Source: Moniliophthora roreri (taxonomy: Eukaryota; Basidiomycota; Agaricomycetes; Agaricales; Marasmiaceae). From it: a DNA stretch of 64,000 nucleotides. The notes beneath the pieces are model-generated. The model saw only the letters and a program-made list of their open reading frames with translations. It was not told where the DNA came from and ran no database searches. Shown piece after piece: positions 46,382 through 59,125 of the stretch; within the stretch, counting starts at the first letter, position 1; every line of letters starts with the position of its first letter. The position numbers and the translations under genes are program-made. Where the stretch lies: the NCBI GenBank assembly GCA_001466705.2, contig LATX02000211.1, forward strand, positions 806,001 through 870,000, given 5' to 3'.

Positions 46382-48023
46382 GAGTAATGATGGTCCGTAT
46401 AATTGCAACAATATGGGGTTTCGATTTGTGTTACTGAATGTAAACTATAAGTTTGATTTTCGAGAACCGGGCATCACCAGGACACCATTCGAGCTCGAGA
46501 GAGCTGGCGCCATTCCACACAGATCACTGTCGCTGGAGTTGGGCTCGCAACGCTGCTATCTATCTAACGCTACCAACCCGACATTTCGGTTCGTCGTCTT
46601 TCTTGGGTGCCCCTCTGAACATAACGCCCATAATACCGAATTAAATGTACAAACTACTTCAAATTCATCTGTATACACTCGTTCAACACAATTTATGAAT
46701 GGACAACCTTGAAATTCTGAACTATTGCGACCCAAGAAGCGAAGCGGCGCGTTAAGTGTCCGAAATGCCGCAGAAATTCAGCAAGGGAGTGATTGTCCAT
46801 CGACGCATCCACTGAGGTCCCCCCTTCTAATACTTGACTCCGACTCGAGTGCTGTTTCCTGCGGAAACACTTGGCATCTTCTCGTCCCCCTGAATTGCAT
46901 TGAATATCCAAGGAACGAGGAACTTTTGGATACTGAGAGATTGGAGAACTCAGCGGCCATAGTTTAGTGGCGAAGGATGTTGCTGCAGTCCGGCAGTGGG
47001 ATTTTAGCCGATGGCATCCAATGGAAACCAACGCTCTATTTGACGTATCCTGCGTAGGCGTCATTTTCCATCGGGTTTCATCGGATTGTATTAGAAAACG
47101 TTCAATATCCTACAATACATTGTGACTGAGATATCATGCTAACCAACAATACCCAACCCTCTGCCCAACGCCCGGCGGGCCTTCGTCGCACCCGTTCGTT
47201 ATTCCGTGAGTCTCGAACCATATACGTCTGACGTGTTTAATGGCCAACAGTGTGAATCAAGCCGATAATGAGGGTGTGAAACCCACCAGTTATGAGGATC
47301 TTGAGATCGCGGCATTCTGTTACACCTTTCAGTGCGGGACAAGGGAATGCGAGAGAAGCATATCTGATGTCTGTGTATCTTCCTGTCAATCTTGATGATA
47401 GGGCCATCGCCTTGGGTTTCTACGAGATCTAATATATGTCATTAGCACACTTGATTGCGTGAAAGCCGTCGCGCGCGCCCCGAAAGTAAATCCTACTAGT
47501 AAAACCCAACTAATCCGCCCTCAAGCCATTTTAACGTGTGACCGATATCTTCGAGTTGTGGGAGTGGGACCATGGTGACGTGGCAGGGAGAAGGGGAGAT
47601 GGTGGCGGTTGAGATCAGAGAGAGAGCGCAAAACTGTATACATAGTGCACGGACCACGGAATAGCTTGGTTGAATTTTTCCTCAAGTCCCGCCAGTCATG
47701 TCAGTTTTAAGATAGGTAAGGTGTCTATAGGAGGCTGAGATTTCAAGTTTCATTACTAGGACATCGGGTTTGTTGTGTTTCATCAAATATCACCGGATGG
47801 CATCGAATACCATCGACACACATCTCGTTGGGATCCATCAAGAACCACATTCAAAGAATTCCATCTAATATCCGCCTGAGCCTAATTCACTGTACCACAT
47901 ACCAGTGCATTTTTCCAGTTACCATACAGCTTTCATGATTTTATCCAACTTTATAAGAATCGTGCTGTTGGGAGCTCGAGTAGCTCATCCAAAAAATCAT
48001 TCTGCCCAGAACCCAGACTCGAG
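46382..48023. other. 1.6-kb intergenic region
   Basis: Gap between the PhoD relic and GHGYPLW copy 1. Short frames show no recognisable family. The phrase 'catcgg..tttcatc..' recurs loosely around 47070 and 47765-47815, but not as a clean repeat. Confidence 0.35.
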
Positions 48024-49781
48024 ATGGAGCGTGAAGGACAGCGCTATGCACGCCATCTGTTTCTGCATGGTCATGGTTATGCTCTCTGGATCCCGGAGCC
48101 AAATGACAATTCAACACCGGAATATTTCGACCAAGGTGTGCGTGTCGGTGACGTGGGGATCATAACAAACGACGGAGGTTTCGACTATCTCTTCAATATC
48201 TGCGCTCCAGCTGACGACCCTATCAACCGAACTCATGGCGTTCCTTGTGATTTTACTCCCCTCATCTGGAATGAGGAGATCTTCAGCACACCTGGGCGTT
48301 TTCGGTCCGGTGTCCCTACCTGCAGTAGACGTGCCAAGCAGCGTCAGTTGAGCTTTGAAGCATCAGCTGCTGTCCTGTGAGTTGCTGTCTCCTTCAAGTT
48401 TGATCATAACACTAACTACTTTAACTTGCAAGTGGTTCACCGGTCGGTATAGGTGGTGGATTAGAGATTTCTTTCCAGGAAGACAGTGGTGCAGTATTGA
48501 TGCCACCTAATGGCGCCCTCCGGGTAGACTGTGTTCAACTCGCCGTATTCCGCTCGTATGCGGAAAAGAACGCACACCATTGGTACCAGTTCGTTAACGG
48601 GGATCGGGGACGTGAAGCGGAGAATGGTTCATTGTACCTCGTCACTGGCTTTGATAAAACGGACGCCTGGGAAACTGCACTTTTCGACAGTTCCTCATCG
48701 AGTCATTCGTGCACGCTTGTCTTTACAACTGGAGGAGTAGCCGATGGGCGGATGAAGCTCTTGCAGTCTTCTATGCTCCAGCCGTGCGTTACCAGCAGGT
48801 GCTCAGGTGGTGACACTAAACATAACCAGGCCCTCTTCGTACGCGGTTTTCGAGTATCATTGCGTCAAGGGCTATCCGCTTGGGCTCATGGAGGTACAAG
48901 AATCGCAAGCACCTACTCTTCATCACAGAAAGACATTCTTGGTCCCATGGGTCGCATCAAGCTCAATGGTTCTCAACCTGACTCCCCGCCGAGTAGCGGA
49001 AACAACAATGGAGATGGTGGAAGCCAAGGCAGCCCCTCTTCGACCCGTGCTAACTTAGATTCAGGTGACTCCTGGTGCGAAAAGGGTTCTCAAAGTACAG
49101 AGGGCGCTTCTAGCGACACGAGTATCGAGGACGATGACCTTGATTTCTTTACTTCCAAGGTATGCATTTAATTCTTGAGTCGCTTACGGTCACCTTGAAG
49201 CCTTCGAATGCTAGCCATATCACCCTTTGATTGTCATCAACGATCACATCTTGCAAAGCGTAAGTTATATATTCTTTCCCTCTGCGGTAACTTATAACTT
49301 GTTTAAAACAGAAACACGAAGTGAATGTCGTCGTTACCCACGATAATGTCTGGATAGCGTTACTGAGTGATGAGGTCTGTTCAAAATCAGAAATCCACGT
49401 TGCTCAAGTCATTGAAGCTAAGACACTCAGGATACAGATATGCCCGACGATCAAACATTAATACGGAGGTTTGAGGAGAAGTACGATGTGACTGCGCCAA
49501 ACGGTAAAAGATCTCAAAGATTTGTGTTTTAACGCGCGTTGAATATGTATGCTCCTTTAGGGATAGCACTTGTTAACTATAAGGAAGATCTTGACAAGGC
49601 CAAAGAAGCTACTTTTCCGGATTCCTACTGGGAAGGTACTCTTGGAAATCTCGAAGAATCTTCTATGTCACCTAGTATAGACGATGGCCTAATCGTGTCT
49701 ACTGACCTGTCAATGAAAAGAAGTGCAGCTTCTGGTCTTATAGGATACGAGGAATGCAATGGTCAGCTTGCCAGTTTATAA
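48024..49781 (+). CDS. GHGYPLW-family protein (copy 1, C-terminally short)
   Basis: Member of a basidiomycete family of unknown function, paralogous to 59206-62614. ATG 48024 (MEREGQRYARHLF) precedes the signature HGHGYALWIPEPND and IGDVG-like VGDVGIITNDGGFDYLFNIC. Exons by alignment to copy 2: 48024-48376, 48433-49159, 49215-49259 (PYHPLIVINDHILQS), 49312-49374 (VVVTHDNVWIALLSDE), 49431-49503 ([16 protein letters not shown]) and 49561-49781. The second exon carries [20 protein letters not shown] and a Ser/Gly-rich acidic tail. The last exon begins like copy 2 (GIALVNYKEDL versus [11 protein letters not shown]), then diverges and stops at 49779, only 22 nt before the RNase III ATG. Copy 2 has over 300 further residues. 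It may instead splice into the RNase III frame. Confidence 0.75.
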
Positions 49782-49803
49782 TCCTATCAGGACCTAATCT
49801 AGC

Positions 49804-51234
49804 ATGCCTACAGGCAACACTTTCTCGCTTTCTCGAAAGATGACACCCAATAGGGACACCACAGTGCATGGTGCCGAGCTGCCCGCTCTTCCTTCTCTTC
49901 CTAAGATCAATTCCAAGGAGATCGAACGACAGATTTTGACGCACCGAAGTGTATATGCCCGACCCACTCACACCTTCGAGGACCTTCCTAACGATCCTAG
50001 TCCTGACAATGAGAAGTAACGACTCGGTGACAAGGCGTGGCATGAGCTGACTTTCATACACTTTAGGTTTGAGCACCTTGGAGACTCTGTTTTGAGCTTG
50101 GTGGTCACTGATTTGTTGTTTGAGATGTATCCCGGTCTCCGGGTTGGACCTTCCACGGTAAGTCTTTGGGTGCCTTTGAGCTTGTTGATCCTGCTTCCTA
50201 GAGGAACCTCATGGCTGATTGATACCCGCTTGACTTATCTCGATTCGCAGAAAGTTCGGGCTATGATCGTCAACAACCAAATCTTGGCCGCAATGTATGT
50301 CATAACCTTAGCTCGAGGATATAACTGGGCATTCGCTCACTAGTTTAGCTCTCAACGCTACAAGCTCCCGCACCGCCTCTCGGTACATCCTACTCAGGCC
50401 TTGGCTCTGAGGGAATCCATCCATGTTCAAGGTATGTGTGTTTCGATCGGCATCCTATTATTCCACCATATACTGCGAACACTGATGACGTTCACTTGTC
50501 AACGTCATTTAGCCGATGTTTTTGAAGTACGTTTCAATCGAGCTTTCATGTTTTCGCAGAATGAACTGATCTTATTTATTATATGATACAGGCTTTCGTT
50601 GGGGGACTCTATACTGATCAAGGTCTCGAAGCCGTCCGGCCCTGGCTCAACGCTCTCTTTCGTCCCTACGTGAAGACAGCTTACGATATCGTTCGAGCTC
50701 AATATGGACCAGGACTCTTGATCGTCTCCCCCTCGCAATCGAATTCATCTTCGCTTTCCTGGCCTTCATCTTCCCCGACTTCACCTCCCCACATCGACTC
50801 TGATAGTAACGATCCGGCTCCGGCTACCGCCGCCATGAACACCCAAGGTTTGGCTGGACACCTCGTTCTTTTCAACAAATGGGTTGCCAAGTTGAACAAA
50901 CAGGTCGAGTGGGTCCCCTTGCCTATCGAAGACGCACAGTATCCCGTCAAGGTCATGCCCACCGCCTCCGCCAGCCCCCCTTCAGAGGTTTGGAAACTGA
51001 CCAACCTCACTCCGATGAAATCCATTCCGGTCTGGCGTATCAAGGTCGTTGTCGACGGGGAAACTTACGGTGAAGGTAAAGGTATGACGAAGAAGGCTGC
51101 GAAGAACGAGGCTGCAAAGATGGCTTTAGCCAAGTTGGGTATTTCTACACATGGCTGGTATGTGTTTACCTCTTTTTCACTTCGCTCTGAGACAGTAGTT
51201 TATCGATTTACTGTTTTGCTTTTTTATGCGTAGA
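49804..51234 (+). CDS. RNase III with dsRNA-binding domain
   Basis: Double-strand-specific ribonuclease of the Pac1/Rnt1 type, expected in pre-rRNA, snRNA or small-RNA processing. Exons: 49804-50015, 50067-50157, 50251-50294, 50349-50431, 50513-50526, 50592-51157, plus one final base. Catalytic text is KFEHLGDSVLSLV (Glu and Asp of the signature) and ADVFEAFVGGLYTDQG (second Asp/Glu pair), so all acidic residues are kept. After a Ser/Pro linker, WRIKVVVDGETYGEGKGMTK and KKAAKNEAAKMALAKLGI form a dsRBD. Splicing 51158-51233 creates a TGA from TG plus A; without splicing, translation stops at the TAG 51231-51233. The start is uncertain: ATG 49804 lies in a possible intron of the upstream gene, and an in-frame ATG at 49840 is also possible. 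Confidence 0.85.
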
Positions 51235-51629
51235 TCCTGTCGTTGTTGGGATTTCGAAGCGTAGCTGGTGCACCCGGTTTTTTTGATTCAGCCCACATTT
51301 CTGGACTCTGCCTTCTTGTCATGTCTCGCCGCCCCAGAGATCGTCGATGCTATGCGTTTCTTGATCATGTTTTTCTTCTCATTCAAATTACTTTCTATTT
51401 GATACTCATCGTAACACAAACATCCTACAGTAGATTACACTATATGGAATACACATGTTCAACCTTTCTCAGTCTCAACATGTAGGCCAAGATAGATGGC
51501 TACTCTATTGAAAACTGATGAGGGCCACCTTCGGCTGCTAAATATGTACATGGTAAGGTCGGGTATCGGGGAGATGAATAAATATTGCCATAAATATAAT
51601 GTGCCACCCCAATCATCCACCGTTTCGAA
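51235..51629. other. convergent 3' spacer
   Basis: The 3' ends of the RNase III gene (+) and the membrane protein gene (-) face each other over about 395 nt. AT-rich, no gene seen. Confidence 0.4.
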
Positions 51630-53371
51630 TCATGTGCTATGAGTCGAATCTCTGGTAACATCATCATCAGCTTCCCGCGGCGATGACGCGGTTGGGTCTG
51701 TGAGATGAGATGGTAACAAGGACACCATTGATATGAACGGTGGCAGTGGCGGTAACGGTGGGAGCGATCTGACGAAGCGAGGCGTTATAGGAGTCCCAAT
51801 CGTATCAGGCAGCGTCTGCGTGCTTCGTCGCGAATGATAGCTTGGTAACGTCTCATACGTTCTATCGCTTCCTAGCGTGCCCAACGTATCACGTCGGTCC
51901 CTTCTTGAATAGGCTGGAACGCTCGCCTGGGCTGGAACTGATGCTGATGCCGGTGGAGTGGGGAGATCGGGTTCTGGCGGCGATGTCGGAGTCACCATAG
52001 ATGGTGTGTCATTAGATGGTTGTCTGATTCCCGGTATTTCAACACGTAAGGAAGATGCGTCGATGCGTGAGGACCTTGTGTCTGCACTTGGGAAAGGGAT
52101 GCTGTCGTCTTCGTCTGGGCGTGGTTCCTCGCCATCGATGGAGGATGTATACGAGTTGGCAGCCGTATGAAATGATTTAGAAGCGATTGACGAGCGCACG
52201 GATGGTATTTGAGAGCTGCGCTTTGATGCAGGGAACGGAGAATCAATTTCTTGAATGGTGCTGCTCTCTCTTGTGCTATCCACTGATTTGAACCTCGAAG
52301 GCTCGTCACGGTCTGGCGTATCCCTGATTACCGACTGTTTCTCGGCTAGTTCGATATCCTCGTCGTGAATGCGAGGTAATGACTTTGACCTCCGTCTTGA
52401 GGTAGGCAGTGGCAATTCCTGTTGGGTGATTGATTCTGTTTGTGATTTAGGCTACGAAGTTTTAAACAGTAACGTGCAACTCACCGGCAGAAAGAGCGAC
52501 GGACCGTCGCATAAAGGCTAATGTCATAGACACAAGTATTATGATAATCGAAAAGGCGACAAAGACATAGAAAAAGGGCCATGCAGAAAAGTTTCTCCGA
52601 GCCCGCGTAGGACCTGAAGACTCGGCATCCAGGGAAAGGATGAGCATCCCAATTCCAACCAAAAGGATAGAGGAAGCGGAGGCCTTCCATAAGGTACCAT
52701 TCACTAACGCCTTTCGTTGAAACTAGGGATAGAAAATGCCGGTCAGCTCCTTCATACAAAGCGGATAATATATAGTTTACCTTCCAGAGAAGAATGAGAG
52801 AATAGCAGAGGAAGACGATAGATAAGATGAGCCTTGCAGTGTGGAGCCACAACCGTTGATCCATATGGCATGAAGTGCTATCGCATGGTGGGCAAAGCGA
52901 AAGAAGACGTGTTGTTTGAAGATATTGAGCAAGTCCAGACGCGACGGATAGCCCGAGCATGACAAAAAGAAAGGGGATTTGGATCACGGAAGGTCGTAAC
53001 AGGGTAGTCAAAACCACCACGAGGGACCATATGTGTAGTATGATAAGGCAAATATTTTCCTGGCGTCCTCTCGAGCTGAACAGACGTCGGTCACAATTTC
53101 CTCCGTTTATGGGTGGATGAACGTACATCATCTCTGGTAGTGAGAAGCCTCTAACAACACACGTCCCTTCAAAATCGTTGTATGACTTGTCTTCAACAGT
53201 GTATAGCGACGCTTGCAGAGCGGTTTGAGTGATTGCAAAAAACAAGACGCTGAGTGTGATCACAGGACTGAGGTCGGGTGGGTAGAAAACGCGCTTAAAT
53301 AGAAGGTTACTTATCAAAAGACAGCGAAAATGAGCTCTACGCACGAAGAACTGCCCAGCCTTCCACTTCAT
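51630..53371 (-). CDS. multi-pass membrane protein with disordered tail
   Basis: From ATG 53371 (MKWKAGQFF) the protein shows about seven hydrophobic spans, including SPVITLSVLFFAITQTAL, ICLIILHIWSLVVVLTTLL, PFLFVMLGLSVASGLAQYL, LILSIVFLCYSLILLWK, ASSILLVGIGMLILSL and FFYVFVAFSIIIILVSMTLA. A cytoplasmic Ser/Pro-rich tail of about 260 residues follows, with GSDRTYETLPSYHSRRS, a motif common in basidiomycete membrane proteins. At least two introns (after LLWK and before the tail), and perhaps a 51-nt frame-neutral one after QFF. Topology suggests a receptor-like or scaffolding protein, but I recognise no GPCR signature. Stop at 51630. Confidence 0.75.
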
Positions 53372-55787
53372 ACCGACCTTCAGGAAGAGAATCGTAATGC
53401 GGGATCTTGAAAAGCACTATTCTGATAATATATGACTTTCTGCGGGAGCTGATCATCGACATCTATTGTTCATCATAAGAGATGGATATCACAGTGACCA
53501 TCAACTTCTTCCTCCCGCCCGATGCACGATAATGGTTCATATTGTAAGGCGAATGAATAAAGGAGAGAGAAGTTGCGGAAGGTTGCAAAAAGTTGCAGGA
53601 GTGAAGAGAGATCGTCTACAATGATATGTGCGATGAGAACTCGCAAAACGTGTGCAAGAAATTTGGCACTCACAATCGAGTACTGAGCGCTGAGCACTGA
53701 TAGCAATCTCCTGGTCATGCAGTGCAGATTCACGTCGTCGAAAAGTGCACCGCAACCGCCGCCACAATAAGCACTAGGTACCTTGGCTAGTAGTAGGTCA
53801 AGTGGAAGTGAGAGGGCAACCTCAAATTCGGCAACTGCCGATTTTCCCAATAGCCACCACGATGTCTATTAGTATGGTGAGCAGTTTTTAATATTCCGGA
53901 GCAAGACCCGACTTTCTTCGTTTAGCTTTCTATCAAGGAGGATGTACAACTTTGCATCTGCTCAAAAGCCATGCCGTTCGACGCGATGTTATCCACACCG
54001 TACTTATGTCAACGCAGATGCAAGAGCGTGCAAGCGAATTTGTGTGGGCAGACACGGACCCCCAGCTATGGGCTATTTAGAAGAATGGGTACTATACCTA
54101 TGATAGCCAGTCAACGCGAGTTGCGATGGCAAGGAACAGCGCTATATCTTTGGACCCAGGGCGGCCGAGTCTCACTTATACCAGAAAGCGTTCGAGTTGT
54201 GAACAGGTATTGCCTAGCGGCTCATGCAAGCTCAGGCATCACCGATCAAGACCAACTTTGATTTAGCATTCTGACCTTGAGGTCATCGGGCAACAATCTG
54301 TTACACCTCGATTTGATGGGAGTCGAAGTCGAGGGGTCTACAGTGCCCGTTGACCTGTAGGATATACTTGTGAGCTAGCAAATTGTGCGGAGATACTACA
54401 AAAGATTATTGCACTGTGCCTTCCTTCTCCCGCCTATCCAACGATGGGAATTCAATTCCCGCTGCGTCGCGTGAATCCATCCCACTCCATGATACAGATG
54501 ACTTGTTTTCCTCATCACCCTCCTCGCGTTCTGGCACTGATCATGGAGCCTCCCGTCAAATATGGAGCCCGCCAACCCTTTGTCTCTAATAAAAAAAGGA
54601 TCTCCTCGCCGTTAACCTTTAGCGTGGGCAGCGCACCAACCCCTTTCTATCCATTCATTCCCTTTGTCTCGCGCCACCAACTGAATGTCCATTTCAACCT
54701 CCACGAGCAAGATGTACATATTTTCAGAGTCGGGAATATTGGGAACGACCAAACGGGGAGCTCGGAGTACGACAACTCTGCCGCTGGTCATGACAGATCT
54801 TGCCTACTGTACCTGCCTGCCGTCGGCCGGCGAGCAGAAATTCAAGATGTCTAAATTGAATGAACTGGCGTCAGGAGCACAGCGGAAGAAAGGGGCTAGA
54901 GCTGAGAAAAATGACATCAATCAACAAGTGGAGTTTTGGTTATAACTTGTCACAAGTATATAGCCGCGCGTGATGGTCAAAGCGAGCTCCACGGAGTGAG
55001 GGTGGTGCTCTAGCGAGCTGTAGCTTGAGTCCCGAGGAATTTTCTTTCCGTGCCCAAGGAAAGGATTCGAAGCTATTCGAAGGCTGCAGAAGACAGGAGA
55101 ACCGAAGCAGAGAACCGCAAGACCAACCCGAATTTGCAAAATCTGTGCCGCAACAGCCGCTTGGATGCCAGCACTATGCCAACCATGCGAAAAAAAATAC
55201 TGGATATCAGATACTAGATTTCTACAGATAGAATAGTCCATTACAACAAGAGCGTGGTGTATGCACTATAGATGTGGTAAGATGTAGTCAATAAGTCTAA
55301 CGGTGGTGCGGTGGGATCTGGTGCAATATAAAGTGATAAATCTGATGAAATATTGTGGAGCGGTGGGGTAGCACGGACGTAAAAAGAAATGGGGAAATGG
55401 GAAAAAATTGTGGTCCGTGGAGCCGTGAAAGGGAATCGTACGATTCCGGCCGCGAAGGGAGAGCAACGAGCGATAAAGATATTCAGTGCAATACGGTACA
55501 ATGACAGCAATACATACGAGAGGCAGAAAGGCAAACAAAGGAGTGGAAAGGCGAACGGAAATCAGTGAGATACCCAGGCTACGGTGGTGGTGGTGTATCT
55601 GATCATAACCTAGTCGTAGCAAGATGAGATTCGTTAAAGCAAGGTGTAAGATAATATGTGAATGCAGTATGTGTGCGATGCTGGTTGGTCGAGTTGAATG
55701 AAAAAAGAGTAATGCTGGCAGGCAGTGTGCCTTGAATTTTGGGTTCGTTGGTTGGCCTTTGTCGGTCCTTCTGTTGTACCTTCTGCC
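53372..55787. other. 2.4-kb region with weak frames only
   Basis: Longest stretch without a supported gene. Frames with ATG starts at 53971-54261 (96 codons) and 54444-54854 (136 codons) on the plus strand read DNA-like, mixed-composition protein with no motif, and I could not link them by splicing. The right end (55240-55787) is probably the 3' UTR of the Hsp20-like gene. A small uncharacterised gene around 53860-54960 cannot be ruled out. Confidence 0.3.
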
Positions 55788-57646
55788 TCATATGTAGCTA
55801 CCCCCTCCAATACCAGGTCCTACGGGCCTTCTTGGGACAACAACTCGGAGATACTCTCCGTCAAATTCCGCTCGAACACCTACAAGGTCAGCATCATATC
55901 CAAACGAGATGCGTCGCTCAAAGTGACCTCCCCTCGGTGGAGAATTCGAGTCACCACCCTCGTACGAGTCGGCAATGAGGTGAAGGATACGACGACGCTT
56001 CGTTGCCAGGGTGCTGTCAATAAGAAATTAATTTTGTGCAAAGAGAAATGCACACTAGAAACTCACATTCCGTCCCGTTTGAATCCCGGTAGCCTAACAT
56101 TCAGCCTATACTCCTGTGGTGTCGTCTGGACCTCTATCCAGGAATCTGCAGGTGGAGGCATATGCGATAAAAATGGCGCATAAGGCGGCTGTGTCCTTGA
56201 AACACCACCCAGCCCCGAGCTGCCGTTAGATGACGAACCGCTCGACGTCGGCGTGTTCGAGCCTGCACTCCCATTTGCATTTGACGATACGTGATTCCGT
56301 TGCGGTGGCAGCACAGGTGGTAAGTCGCTGCCATTGTTCGTCGACAGACAAAGACTGGCTGAACTGGTAGGACGGGGTGAGGGTGGTAGCACTGGGGGTG
56401 GATCTTTCCAAGTGTTTGGGGTAACTGTAGATGTTGAATCAGATGATTTGTGCAAGGAAGACGAGGACGCTGCCGTCTGTTGTCCTGTCGACTGTTGCGG
56501 CGAACCCAAACTGCCGGTTCTTGTTATGTTACCTCCAGCTACACCTCCCATATCCGGCTCTGGTAGAATCTGTGGTGGTTCTGGAGGCGGGACATGAGAC
56601 TTGGTCGTCACGCTCCTTCTTATCGCAGTCGCTCCATTAGCGACTGGTGAATCATCATCGATGCCATACGAGTTTGGTATTGTTCCCGAGTGAGCGAAAG
56701 ATGAAGGCGGATGAGGTGCGAATGATGAAGGACTGCTCTTGTAGGGTGGTGGTGATTTGAACGGCCGAGCGTTGGATGGTGTTTGTGGGTCCTGGAATGG
56801 AGATGTCTGGGTCGCCGATTCCGACGTCTCTTCTCTTTCTCTTTCTCTCTCCTCTGCCAAGCTACTCTTTCTAGCGTGGATATGAGGCAATGTATGATAG
56901 GGTATTTGAGCCGGCAAAGGCAATGATGCCGACGAAGACCTGTCAGCCTTGGCAGCTGTCCCTCCATACAAGTCTTTCCCTTCATTCGAAGGGCTTAGTC
57001 CGTCGAGTGTTGATGATACCGAGGATCCAGAAGATGACGACGAGGCTGAATGGGGCAGAGAGTATGGCCTTGGATGCGGAAAAACTTGCTCTGCTCGATG
57101 TGTTGATGACGAACCTAAAGACGAAGCTTGCTCCGGCGTTGCTGACGGTCCTAAGACTGGCCTAGCAATGTCGAAGTAACTCGGCTGAGCATGACTCGAT
57201 TCTCCCCCTGCTCTCAATAAATTGGGACTCGGCAACGGCACCTCTCTTGGACTATCAAACGAAGCATGTCGCTTTGAGAAGGACGGAACACGAGCGGGCG
57301 CCAAAGGTCTTTCAAGATGGGGTTTACTGAGGGAAGCAGAATCAGAATGGGTCGACTTTGTAGGAGATAATTGGGGTGCTTTGGGGGATGATTCGGGAGG
57401 AGGTTTCATGAGTTTTCTCGGTAAGGAGGATGAGGAGGAGGGAGAATCGTCTTCGATGGTGGTATTTAGAGGTAAAGGAGGTTTCTTTGTCAGTTTCGAC
57501 ATCCGTGACTGGGCAGGAGACACTGCCGGTGGGTCGAACTGACAGACCGCTGATAGTGGGAATTGGGGAGATGAGTGGATTCGAGTGGTGACCGGTGGAG
57601 GTTGTTGGAAACCATGTGGCGTGTGAGCCGTGACCAGTGATGTCAT
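55788..57646 (-). CDS. Ser/Pro-rich protein with C-terminal Hsp20-like domain
   Basis: Two exons: 57646-56067 and 56013-55788, with a 53-nt GT-AG intron. The first 500 residues are disordered, rich in Ser, Pro and Thr with SPxK-like sites, and contain short Gln and Ser runs. The C-terminal ~95 residues form an alpha-crystallin/Hsp20-like domain that is complete only after splicing: WIEVQTTPQEYRLNVRLPGF, then KRDGITLATKRRRILHLIAD, then HFERRISFGYDADL and VRAEFDGEYLRVVVPRR. The I-x-I-like C-terminal motif is not obvious. Stop at 55788. Such long N-terminally extended Hsp20-fold proteins occur in fungi and may be regulators rather than plain chaperones; that is inference. Confidence 0.85.
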
Positions 57647-59125
57647 CGCAAAAGGCTCTGCTTCACAAAGGAATTTCTACGCACACCCACAGGGTGCTGT
57701 TCCTCAAAAGATATCAAATTTATTGCAGCTTTATTCCCAACTTTCTATGTGAATTTTTTTAAAAAGAAAAAAACTGACCGATCCCCTACTCCGAGTCTCG
57801 ATCCCCTCAGGAGATGTAAACATTCCTGGCCTAGACCGGTCGGAAGTACACCTCCGTGATCGTAGCATCACCGGCTGACTCTTTTTGATTCTTCAATATG
57901 ACGCATTCATTACTTGGATTCACAGCGGCGAGTACAGCTCACAGCAGCCACACTTCTAGCTGTGAACCAACGGAAATTCCCAAAAACAACTTTGTCTATT
58001 CCTCGGCATCACCACGTAGACCTGCCGCTGAAACGTATCAAATGATCATCAATACACTATTATCTCCCCACATCCATCCAAGTTGAATGCGCGTCGTTCT
58101 GTGACTGGCAGATGAAGCAGGCAGTGCAAAAAAGATCGATTTACAGATGAAGCTACTGTACAGCCTCTCTATGACCCGCAGATAGCCGATTTTCCGCTTT
58201 TGAGCCGGCAGGCAAGCCCAACTGGTAGTTAGGATCCGCAATCCCCAGAGCAATCCAACCTGCGGCGTAGCGTTGCCTCCTATGGGTACCTCGACTCTCT
58301 CCGAGTAACGCCGTCGTCATTGTTGACCATTCGATCAGAGTCGGCCTTCACTTAGAGCAGAGTGGCAGGGTAAAAGTTGTGTGTTCTTCGAGCGTCATGG
58401 GATCTCACTGAGCAGTCGTCATAGCTGTAGAACGCCCAAGTCTGTGCAGTACTATCCCCGCAGTCATCGGGAGAAATTCTTTTCCCCGGTACATAGGAGA
58501 CATGTGCAGACACGCAGAACGGACACGAGCTCACATTCCTTACATGGAGACGTGCGGATTAGTTATCTTCCCCGCAGGATCAGCAAAAGAAATTCATTCA
58601 CCCCTTAATCTGTTATGCGTAGATATCTCTCACCCAGCTCAATAGTATGTCGTGTGATCATATGAAACAGCTTCTAAGACTCGAGGCACAAAGCTCGAGA
58701 TGCAGTTTCCTTGTATGGAATTCTACCTTCTTAATCCGGAGATCGTTGAATCAGATGACTATCGTCATCGCATACGTTTACTCTCCGATCCTCTGCTTCC
58801 GCTTCTGTGCAAGCTCGACAAATTTATCTTTTTTCTTTCTTCTTTCTTACCATGTTTCCGCGGACTTTCGTTATTGTATACGTGACCGTGCTTCGAATCG
58901 GCAGTTCCAAGGTCGCATTGGGATGGATAAGTAGTTTATACAAAGTATCGAGTATGCATGTGGGAAACAGTGATAACGCACGACATGGTGACAGAGTCCG
59001 CAGAATGCTACAAAACTTGAACAAGTATGTATATCGAGAGCAGTCAAAACGATGAGAATAGCTAGGTGAAGGGTGGGATGATAGAGTAGTAATGTGTCGA
59101 TGAATAGCCAAAGACACAGCTTCAA
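57647..59125. other. 1.5-kb spacer between two minus-strand genes
   Basis: Lies upstream of the Hsp20-like gene (-) and beyond the 3' end of GHGYPLW copy 2 (-). Short frames with ATG (57898-58086, 58647-58934) have no recognisable content. An A/T run near 57765 is the only feature. Confidence 0.35.

Noticed and set aside
53473..53850. 125-codon minus-strand frame
   Set aside because: Begins at TTG, not ATG; no recognisable content, and no exon partner found.
55241..55622. Overlapping minus-strand frames with hydrophobic text
   Set aside because: They fall in the presumed 3' UTR of the Hsp20-like gene, overlap each other in different phases and have no motif.
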